Of a stretch of DNA of 27,601 nt, positions 7,211 through 13,989 are shown in pieces. Below the pieces are notes generated by a model. The model was given only the letters and a program-made list of their open reading frames with translations, made no database searches and was not told the DNA's origin. The translations under genes and the position numbers were made by a program. The stretch's first letter is position 1; every line of letters begins with the position of its first letter. Source of the DNA: CAG-791 sp963629395 (GTDB taxonomy: Bacteria > Bacillota > Clostridia > Lachnospirales > Lachnospiraceae); NCBI GenBank assembly GCA_963629395.1, contig CAVGIV010000036.1, positions 1-27,601 of the forward strand, read 5' to 3'.

Positions 7211-8464
7211 ATGAGTACAGGAGAAGACAGGAGAAAAGAGGGCAAGCCGGAGCTGCTGTGCCCCGCTAAGGATCTGGAAGTATTAAAGACAGCAGTGGAC
7301 TTTGGAGCAGATGCGGTATACATTGGCGGAGAGGCATACAGCCTGCGAGCAAAGGCGAGGAACTTTTCCAGGGAGGACATGCAAAAGGGAATTGCATATG
7401 CGCATAAGAAAGGGGCCAGAGTTCACGTGACGGCGAATATTCTGGCGCATAACGCGGATCTTGCGGGAGCGGCGGCGTATTTTCGCGAGCTGGAGGAGCT
7501 GCGGCCGGATGCGGTTCTGGTGGCAGATCCCGGTATGTTTGATCTGGCCAGGGAGAACTGTCCGGATGTGGAGCTCCACATTTCCACACAGGCGAACAAC
7601 ACGAATGCGGGGACCTTTCGTTTCTGGCACCGCATGGGAGCAAAGAGAGTGGTCTGCGCCAGAGAGCTGAGTCTTGCGGAAATCCGGGCTATTCGGAAGG
7701 AAATACCGGAAGACCTGGAAATGGAATCCTTTGTCCACGGAGCTATGTGTATTTCCTATTCCGGAAGGTGCCTTCTGTCCAATTACTTTACCGGACGCGA
7801 TGCAAACCGAGGAGCCTGCACACATCCCTGCCGCTGGAAGTATGCGGTTATGGAGGAAACGCGGCCGGGGGAGTATCTGCCGGTGGAGGAGAATGAGCGG
7901 GGAACTTTCCTTTTTAACTCGAAGGATCTGTGTATGATTGAGCACATACCGGATCTGTGCAGGGCTGGACTTAGCTCGCTAAAGATCGAAGGGCGCATGA
8001 AGACCGCTTTATATGTTGCGACAGTGGCCAGAACCTATCGGATGGCCATTGATGATTTCTTTGAAAGTGAGGATAAATATCGCTCACGCATGGACTGGTA
8101 CCGCAGTGAGATCCGCAAATGCACCTATCGCCGTTTTACAACGGGCTTTTACTACGGAAGGGCGGATGCGGACTCCATGGTGTATGATAGCAACACGTAC
8201 GTCAGTGAGGCGGTCTGGCTTGGCATTGTGGAGGAAATCCGGAACGGAAGGGCGAAATTCACGCAGCGCAACAAGTTTTCTGTCGGAGACACCATAGAGA
8301 TTATGAAGCCGGATGGAAGAGACGTTCCGGCACAGGTTTTGGGGCTTTATACAGAGGAAGGCGAATGCGTGGACAGTGCACCGCATCCGCAGCAGGTTCT
8401 TTTTGCGGAGCTATCAGCGCAGGCTGAGGCTGGAGACCTTCTGCGGACGACAAATGGAGGCTGA
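7211..8464 (+). CDS. trhP: U32 peptidase-family tRNA hydroxylation protein TrhP-like
   Basis: U32 family proteins of the TrhP (YegQ / YrrN-YrrO) group form 5-hydroxyuridine at position 34 of tRNAs, using prephenate-derived chemistry and probably an iron-sulfur cluster. The family signature is MESFVHGAMCISYSGRC, followed by RGACTHPCRW, which supplies the other conserved cysteines. The N-terminal part (PELLCPAKDLEVLKTAVDFGADAVYIGG) starts the TIM-barrel-like core. The C-terminal segment FSVGDTIEIMKPDGRDVPAQVLGL is the small U32 C-terminal domain. I chose ATG 7211 (417 residues) because GAGG precedes it by 4 nt; ATG 7208 and ATG 7181 are also in frame. It lies 95 nt after trmR, with which it would act in sequence on U34. 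A protease or collagenase role is unlikely. Confidence 0.87.
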   Translation: MSTGEDRRKEGKPELLCPAKDLEVLKTAVDFGADAVYIGGEAYSLRAKARNFSREDMQKGIAYAHKKGARVHVTANILAHNADLAGAAAYFRELEELRPDAVLVADPGMFDLARENCPDVELHISTQANNTNAGTFRFWHRMGAKRVVCARELSLAEIRAIRKEIPEDLEMESFVHGAMCISYSGRCLLSNYFTGRDANRGACTHPCRWKYAVMEETRPGEYLPVEENERGTFLFNSKDLCMIEHIPDLCRAGLSSLKIEGRMKTALYVATVARTYRMAIDDFFESEDKYRSRMDWYRSEIRKCTYRRFTTGFYYGRADADSMVYDSNTYVSEAVWLGIVEEIRNGRAKFTQRNKFSVGDTIEIMKPDGRDVPAQVLGLYTEEGECVDSAPHPQQVLFAELSAQAEAGDLLRTTNGG

Positions 8465-8486
8465 ATGCTGGAGTGCCTTTGGCTAG

Positions 8487-8520
8487 CCGCATCGAGATTT
8501 TTGGAGGAAAATCGAGGCGG
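8487..8520 (+). promoter_or_regulatory. Leader hairpin upstream of glnN
   Basis: CCGC-a-TCG-ag-ATTTT (8487-8501) pairs with AAAAT-CGA-g-GCGG (8508-8520), with one mismatch, a 2-nt bulge and a 6-nt loop. There is no T-run, so it is not an obvious terminator. I see no convincing sigma-A promoter in the 102-nt gap between trhP and glnN. Confidence 0.4.
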
Positions 8521-8566
8521 GATCTGAATGGGTACAGTGATTTGAGATAAAAGAGGAGAATATGGT

Positions 8567-10681
8567 ATGGAGGCTGTAAAAACGAAACTGGAGGAGCTGT
8601 ATGGCAAGAATGTATTTACCATCAGCAAGATGCGGGAGTGCCTGCCTAAGAGCGTTTTTCGAAATGTCAAGAATGTAATTGACAATGGCGGAGACCTGTC
8701 GAGGCAGGATGCGGATGTTGTGGCGAAGGCTATGAAGGACTGGGCTATGGAGAATGGTGCCACACATTATACGCATTGGTTCCAGCCGCTGACAGGAATC
8801 ACCGCGGAGAAGCATGACTCGTTCATTTCCACACCGGATGATGAGGGACGCATGGTCACGGCGTTTTCCGGGAAGGATCTGATTAAGGGAGAGCCGGATG
8901 CATCGTCCTTCCCGTCGGGAGGACTGCGATCCACCTTTGAGGCAAGAGGATATACGGCGTGGGATGTCACGAGTCCTGCATTTTTAAAGGAATCCGGGAC
9001 CGGCATGACGCTGTGCATTCCGACGGTCTTTTGTTCCTATACGGGAGAAGCGCTGGATAAGAAGACACCGCTTCTTCGTTCGATGGAGGCAATCAATAAA
9101 GAGGCACTGCGGATTGTTCGCCTTTTTGGTGATACAGAGGCAACCAGGGTGACATCCTCTACAGGAGCGGAGCAGGAGTATTTCCTGGTGGATAAGGCTA
9201 AATATCTCCAGCGTTCGGATTTAATCTTTACCGGGCGTACGCTGTTCGGTGCGCCGGCCCCCAAGGGTCAGGAAATGGAGGACCATTATTTTGGCGTAAT
9301 CCGTGAACGCGTCGGCGAGTACATGAAGGATCTGAATGAGGAGCTGTGGAAGCTGGGAGTTCCTGCAAAAACCCAGCACAATGAAGTGGCACCGGCACAG
9401 CACGAGCTGGCGCCCATCTATGAAACAGCGAATCTGGCGGCGGATCACAACCAGCTGATCATGGAGGCAATGAAGCGTGTGGCGGATCACCATGGTCTAC
9501 GCTGCCTTCTGCATGAAAAGCCCTTCGATGGGGTGAATGGCTCCGGCAAGCACAACAACTGGTCCCTGACGACGGACAATGGAATCAATCTGATCGATCC
9601 GGGTGATTCACCGGAGAGGAATGTACGGTTTCTTCTGGTGCTTTCCTGTATTTTGAAGGCGGTGGACACCCATGCGGATCTTCTGCGCCAGAGCGCGTCG
9701 GATGTGGGAAATGATCTCCGGCTCGGAGCAAACGAGGCGCCGCCGGCAATTGTGTCGGTATTCCTTGGAAGCCAGCTGGAGGATGTGGTTCGTCAGCTTG
9801 TGGAGACGGGCACAGCAGAGAACCATATCGAAGGCGGTGTGCTCCGCACGGGCGTTTCTACGCTGCCGGATATTGCCAAGGATGCAACAGACCGTAACAG
9901 AACATCCCCGTTTGCCTTTACCGGCAACAAGTTTGAATTCCGCATGGTTGGATCAGCGGATTCTGTGGCAGGATCGACTACCATTTTGAATACCATAGTG
10001 GCCGAGGCCTTCTGCGAAGCGGCGGATATTCTGGAGACAGCAGATAATTTTGACCTGGCGGTGCATGACCTGATCAAGACAAATCTCCGGGAGCATCAGC
10101 GTATTATTTTTGACGGAGACGGATATTCGGCTGCCTGGGTGGAGGAGGCTGCTAAAAGAGGCCTTCCGAACATCTCAAGTATGATTGAGGCGGCGTCGGT
10201 TCTGACGACGGACAAATCGGTGGAACTGTTTGACCGGTTCCATATTTTTACAAAGACGGAGCTGGAGTCCAGGGAAGAAATTACATACGAAACCTATGCA
10301 AAGACTATCAACATTGAGGCACTGACGATGATTGATATGGCAGAGCGACAGATCATTCCGGCCTGCATGACCTATGAACGGGATCTGGCAGCGACGATTA
10401 TTGCGGTTCAGCAGGCAGGAGCAGTTTTCAGGGCGGAAAAGGAAAAGCTTCAGAAAATTGCGGATCGGATTGACGAAGCGCAGACGGCACTGGATGCGCT
10501 TCGGGATGTGGAAGAGACGGCATCTGCTATGCCGGATGGAAGGGATCGGGCCTTTTATTATAAGGATGTCGTGAAGCCGGCGATGGCGGCGCTGCGCAGG
10601 CCTTGCGATGAGCTGGAGAAGCTGATTGACAAAAAGGCCTGGCCATTCCCGACGTATGAGGATTTGATGTTTGAGGTGTAA
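8567..10681 (+). CDS. glnN: Glutamine synthetase type III (GlnN)
   Basis: GlnN makes glutamine from glutamate, ammonia and ATP in the cytoplasm. Its length of 704 residues is typical of the large type III family, against about 440-470 residues for type I. Visible motifs are the N-terminal GSIII region with THYTHWFQPLTG and AEKHDSF, then GAEQEYFLVDK for metal binding, and HNEVAPAQHELAPIYE. The ATP/substrate region follows as HEKPFDGVNGSGKHNNWSL, with NRTSPFAFTGNKFEFRMVGS late in the catalytic domain. A helical C-terminal region of about 150 residues is typical of the family. AGGAG lies 8 nt before ATG 8567. The trkA gene starts 27 nt downstream, so co-transcription is likely. Confidence 0.96.
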   Translation: MEAVKTKLEELYGKNVFTISKMRECLPKSVFRNVKNVIDNGGDLSRQDADVVAKAMKDWAMENGATHYTHWFQPLTGITAEKHDSFISTPDDEGRMVTAFSGKDLIKGEPDASSFPSGGLRSTFEARGYTAWDVTSPAFLKESGTGMTLCIPTVFCSYTGEALDKKTPLLRSMEAINKEALRIVRLFGDTEATRVTSSTGAEQEYFLVDKAKYLQRSDLIFTGRTLFGAPAPKGQEMEDHYFGVIRERVGEYMKDLNEELWKLGVPAKTQHNEVAPAQHELAPIYETANLAADHNQLIMEAMKRVADHHGLRCLLHEKPFDGVNGSGKHNNWSLTTDNGINLIDPGDSPERNVRFLLVLSCILKAVDTHADLLRQSASDVGNDLRLGANEAPPAIVSVFLGSQLEDVVRQLVETGTAENHIEGGVLRTGVSTLPDIAKDATDRNRTSPFAFTGNKFEFRMVGSADSVAGSTTILNTIVAEAFCEAADILETADNFDLAVHDLIKTNLREHQRIIFDGDGYSAAWVEEAAKRGLPNISSMIEAASVLTTDKSVELFDRFHIFTKTELESREEITYETYAKTINIEALTMIDMAERQIIPACMTYERDLAATIIAVQQAGAVFRAEKEKLQKIADRIDEAQTALDALRDVEETASAMPDGRDRAFYYKDVVKPAMAALRRPCDELEKLIDKKAWPFPTYEDLMFEV

Positions 10682-10708
10682 TGCCTCGCAGGGTGGAGCT
10701 CGAAAAAG

Positions 10709-12073
10709 ATGAGAATCATTGTTGTTGGCTGTGGAAAGGTGGGACAGACAATTGTGAAGTGCCTGTCCCATGAGGATCATGATATTGCGGTAATTGACGT
10801 GGATCCGGTTATTGCAGAGGACATGTCTGATCAATTTGATGTACTGGCTGTTGTCGGAAACGGTGCCAGCTACTCTGTCCTGCAGGAAGCAGGAGTGGAG
10901 GATGCGGATCTTTTGATTGCTGTCACGGATTCGGATGAGCAAAATCTCCTGTGCTGTCTGTTTGCGAAAAAGGTCGGCAACTGCAGCACCATCGCGCGCG
11001 TGCGAAATCCGGTCTACAGCCAGGAAATAGGCTACATCAAAGAAGAGCTGGGGCTGTCAATGACGGTGAACCCAGAGTATGCGGCCGCGGAGGAGGTGGC
11101 GAGAATCCTTCGCTTTCCATCGGCAATCAAGATCGAAACCTTTGCGGGCGGCCGGGCAGAGCTTTTGCAGTTCGTGATTCCCAAGGGATCCCTGCTGGAC
11201 GGTGTGAAGCTGAGCGAGCTTCCCTCCCGGCTGGGAGCGAAGATTCTGGTGGGCGCTGTGGAGCGCGGCGATGACGCTGTGATTCCGGACGGCGGTTTTG
11301 CCCTGCGGGCGGGAGATACCATCAGCATGGTGTCGGCGCCGAGTGATGCCAAAAAGTTCTTTGCGCGGCTGGGGGTTGATATCCACCGGGTGAACGATAC
11401 CATGATTGTCGGTGGCGGTAAAATTGCCTTCTATCTGGCTAAAATGCTCTTGAATTCCGGCATCAGTGTCAAGATTGTGGATAACTGCAAGGAGCGCTGT
11501 GAGGAGCTTGCGGATGCATTGCCGGAGGCGCTGATTATTCGAGGCGATGGCTCGGACCAGGAGGTCCTGCGCGAGGAAGGAATTGAAACCTGCGAGTCCT
11601 TCGTATCCCTGACGGGCATTGATGAACAGAATATCTTCATGTCCCTGTTCGCCAAGCAGGTAAATCCAAAGGCTAAGATTGTTACCAAGACCAACCGGAT
11701 TCACATGGATTACATTCTGGACAAGCTGGAATTAGACAGCCAGATCCATCCAAAGGATATTACGTCGGATTCGATTGTCCGATATGTTCGTGCCATGCAG
11801 AATACCATCGGATGCAATGTGGAGACGCTGTACAATGTGGTGGAGGATAAGGTGGAGGCTTTGGAATTTGCTATTCGTGAGAAATCCAAAGTGGTAGGCA
11901 TCCCTCTCGCGCAGCTCCGCACGAAAAAAAACGTGCTGGTCGCCAGTATTATTCGAAAGGGTAAGATTCTGATGCCCAATGGCGCCTCTACGATTGAGGT
12001 GGGGGACAGCGTGGTTATCTTTACAACCGATAAAGGCTTTGGTGACATTACGGATATTCTTGAGGTGAACTGA
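10709..12073 (+). CDS. trkA: Trk potassium uptake NAD-binding regulatory subunit TrkA
   Basis: TrkA is the cytoplasmic ring-forming subunit that gates the TrkH potassium channel in response to nucleotides. The 454-residue protein is a tandem duplication: RCK-N1 (about 1-120, beginning IIVVGCGKVGQ, a GxGxxG nucleotide loop), RCK-C1 (about 135-220), RCK-N2 (about 228-345, IVGGGKIAFYLA) and RCK-C2 (about 370-452, with GDSVVIFTT). NLLCCLFAKK and NIFMSLFAKQ are the equivalent helices of the two halves. GGAG lies 10 nt upstream of ATG 10709. trkH begins one nucleotide after the stop codon. Confidence 0.95.
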   Translation: MRIIVVGCGKVGQTIVKCLSHEDHDIAVIDVDPVIAEDMSDQFDVLAVVGNGASYSVLQEAGVEDADLLIAVTDSDEQNLLCCLFAKKVGNCSTIARVRNPVYSQEIGYIKEELGLSMTVNPEYAAAEEVARILRFPSAIKIETFAGGRAELLQFVIPKGSLLDGVKLSELPSRLGAKILVGAVERGDDAVIPDGGFALRAGDTISMVSAPSDAKKFFARLGVDIHRVNDTMIVGGGKIAFYLAKMLLNSGISVKIVDNCKERCEELADALPEALIIRGDGSDQEVLREEGIETCESFVSLTGIDEQNIFMSLFAKQVNPKAKIVTKTNRIHMDYILDKLELDSQIHPKDITSDSIVRYVRAMQNTIGCNVETLYNVVEDKVEALEFAIREKSKVVGIPLAQLRTKKNVLVASIIRKGKILMPNGASTIEVGDSVVIFTTDKGFGDITDILEVN

Positions 12074-12074
12074 C

Positions 12075-13520
12075 GTGCGTTATTCCATTGTTCGGTATGT
12101 GCAGGGACAAATCCTGAAGATTGAGGGGGCGCTTCTTCTGGTACCGGCCCTGACAGGGTTGATTTATCGGGAAAAAGCGGCAGCGGCGTATTTTTTGGTG
12201 GCGATAATCTGCGCGGCAGCAGGCGGGCTTTTGAGCCTGCGGCGCCCTCAAAAACTGGTGCTGTATGCCAGAGAAGGAATGGTGAGTGTTGCACTTGCCT
12301 GGGTGGTATTATCGGTATTCGGTGCGATCCCTTTCGTGTTGTGCGGAGATATTCCGTCTTTTGTCAACGCGCTGTTTGAGATCATTTCCGGATTTACAAC
12401 TACGGGTGCCAGCGTTGTGGATGAGGTGGAGGCCCTGTCGCATGCGAGCCTTATATGGCGAAGCTTCTCCCACTGGGTGGGCGGCATGGGGGTTATTGTG
12501 TTCATGCTGGCAATCATGCCGATGACAAGCGGCTACAACATGCAGCTGATGAAGGCGGAGAGTCCGGGGCCCTCTGTGGGAAAGCTTGTGCCGCATGTTA
12601 GAGAGAGCGCTAAAATTTTATATCTGATTTATCTTGGCATGACGGCGGTGCAGTTTATTCTGCTGCTGCTTGCCAGAATGCCGGTATTTTCCGCGATCTG
12701 CATGACCTTTGGTACGGCGGGAACGGGAGGCTTTGGTATTGTCAGCAGCAGCTGCGGGGATTATACGAATCTGCAGCGGAATATTCTCACTGTTTTCATG
12801 CTGGCATTCGGCGTAAACTTTAACGCTTATTATTACCTTCTCGGCAAGGACAAAAAGCAGGCGCTGCGCATGGAGGAGGTACGGTGGTACCTTATCATTG
12901 TTGCAGCAGCTACGGCGCTGATCACAGTGAACATCTGCGGTTTGTTTCCTTCGGTATGGGATGCATTGCATCATGCGGCCTTTCAGGTGGCGTCCATCAT
13001 TACCACAACCGGATACAGCTCGGTCAACTTTGATACATGGCCCATGTTCAGCAAGATGATTCTGGTGGGACTTATGCTCTGCGGTGCATGTGCGGGGTCT
13101 ACCGGCGGCGGCATAAAGGTATCACGTATTCTGATATTATTTAAAGCGGTACGTGTGGAAATACGCCATTATATTCATCCGCGTGCGGTTACAACATTAA
13201 AGATGGACGGGAAGGCTGTGGACAAGTCCATTCTGAGGGGGGTGCTGGTTTATCTTGCGGCCTATGCCTTTTTGTACAGCGGATCTGTATTGCTCCTGGC
13301 GCTGGATCCGACCCAGTCCTTTACCACAGATTTTACGGCGGTGGCGGCGACCATCAACAACATTGGGCCGGGACTCGATGCCGTGGGACCGGCAGTAAGC
13401 TTTAACGGGCTGACCACACTGTCAAAAGCGGTTTTGATGTTCGATATGCTGGCGGGACGTCTGGAGCTGTTCCCGATGCTGGTGTTCATGCTGCCGTCCA
13501 TCTGGAAAAGAAATTCGTGA
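12075..13520 (+). CDS. trkH: Trk potassium uptake membrane subunit TrkH
   Basis: TrkH is the integral membrane channel subunit for K+ (and possibly Na+) uptake. The 481-residue protein has the four pore-loop repeats of the superfamily: SGFTTTGASVV, GTAGTGGFGIV, ITTTGYSSVNFDTWP and NNIGPGLDAVGP, each with the filter glycine. GGMGVIVFMLAIMP and ACAGSTGGGIKVSRIL are the conserved intramembrane segments. The start is GTG 12075, with GAGGTG 7 nt upstream, just past the trkA stop (TGAcGTG), indicating tight coupling. No terminator is evident directly after its stop; the tRNA-Gln terminator could serve. Confidence 0.94.
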   Translation: MRYSIVRYVQGQILKIEGALLLVPALTGLIYREKAAAAYFLVAIICAAAGGLLSLRRPQKLVLYAREGMVSVALAWVVLSVFGAIPFVLCGDIPSFVNALFEIISGFTTTGASVVDEVEALSHASLIWRSFSHWVGGMGVIVFMLAIMPMTSGYNMQLMKAESPGPSVGKLVPHVRESAKILYLIYLGMTAVQFILLLLARMPVFSAICMTFGTAGTGGFGIVSSSCGDYTNLQRNILTVFMLAFGVNFNAYYYLLGKDKKQALRMEEVRWYLIIVAAATALITVNICGLFPSVWDALHHAAFQVASIITTTGYSSVNFDTWPMFSKMILVGLMLCGACAGSTGGGIKVSRILILFKAVRVEIRHYIHPRAVTTLKMDGKAVDKSILRGVLVYLAAYAFLYSGSVLLLALDPTQSFTTDFTAVAATINNIGPGLDAVGPAVSFNGLTTLSKAVLMFDMLAGRLELFPMLVFMLPSIWKRNS

Positions 13521-13551
13521 GTTGGAGATACCAAAAAAATTAAAAAATCAC

Positions 13552-13580
13552 TTGCAATCCACAGAAGCATCTGGTAAGAT
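13552..13580 (+). promoter_or_regulatory. Sigma-A promoter of tRNA-Gln
   Basis: TTGCAA (13552-13557), 17-nt spacer, TAAGAT (13575-13580). It is about 60 nt upstream of the mature tRNA, leaving a normal 5' leader for RNase P. Confidence 0.7.
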
Positions 13581-13647
13581 AAATAACCGTAGCAGTCAGC
13601 AGGAAGCAATTAAAGGCTTACGAGGCGCGGCTGTGGATTGTGAATAT

Positions 13648-13720
13648 TGGGCTATAGCCAAGCGGTAAGGCAACGGACTCTGACTCCGTCATTTCGTTGG
13701 TTCGAATCCAACTAGCCCAG
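13648..13720 (+). tRNA. tRNA-Gln (anticodon CUG)
   Basis: The cloverleaf can be drawn fully. Acceptor TGGGCTA (13648-13654) pairs with TAGCCCA (13713-13719), with discriminator G at 13720. The D arm is GCC/GGC (13657-13659 with 13669-13671). Anticodon stem ACGGA/TCCGT (13673-13677 with 13685-13689) encloses loop CTCTGAC, giving anticodon CTG at 13680-13682. T stem GTTGG/CCAAC (13696-13700 with 13708-13712) has loop TTCGAAT. The variable loop is 6 nt and CCA is not encoded. It reads CAG codons. It is a single tRNA with its own promoter and terminator. Confidence 0.95.
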
Positions 13721-13728
13721 CTACCAAG

Positions 13729-13760
13729 GACTCTCATCTGGTTTGGTGAGAGTCTTTTTT
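13729..13760 (+). terminator. Intrinsic terminator of tRNA-Gln
   Basis: GACTCTCA pairs with TGAGAGTC around a loop of about 8 nt and is followed by TTTTTTG (about 13754-13761). Confidence 0.88.
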
Positions 13761-13798
13761 GTTGTTGTAGCTCGCCTTTTCCGATTTTTCATGTGTAC

Positions 13799-13817
13799 TT
13801 AAGTTGAAACAACTTAA
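13799..13817. promoter_or_regulatory. Operator-like palindrome upstream of the beta-mannosidase gene, site 1
   Basis: TTAAGTTG-AAA-CAACTTAA is a perfect 8-bp inverted repeat with a 3-nt centre. The core TTGAAACAA recurs at 13902-13910. The paired occurrence upstream of a carbohydrate gene suggests a repressor or activator site. The rest of the 13761-13989 gap is AT-rich with no supportable gene. Confidence 0.5.
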
Positions 13818-13900
13818 ATAAATGAAACGAGAAAAATAATTTACCTGAAATTAAGAAAAGGAATCGACATATACCTTCTCTCGCGGTACGATGGCTTTGA

Positions 13901-13943
13901 CTTGAAACAATTTGGAAAAGGCCAGTGCCATTAATGCTATATT
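13901..13943 (+). promoter_or_regulatory. Operator site 2 and extended -10 promoter of the beta-mannosidase gene
   Basis: CTTGAAACAATTT (13901-13913) repeats the core of site 1, centred 98 bp downstream of it. It is followed by TGcTATATT (13935-13943), an extended -10 element with no good -35 at standard spacing. Such a promoter is often regulator-dependent. Transcription would begin near 13950, giving a leader of about 40 nt before ATG 13990. Confidence 0.5.
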
Positions 13944-13989
13944 GGGGACGCGTGGTAACTGGCGCGTGGTGAACGAGAAGGAGGGGGAT

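Noticed and set aside
10175..10942. 255-codon minus-strand open frame over the glnN-trkA junction
   Set aside because: It is antisense to two well-supported genes and shows no family motif.
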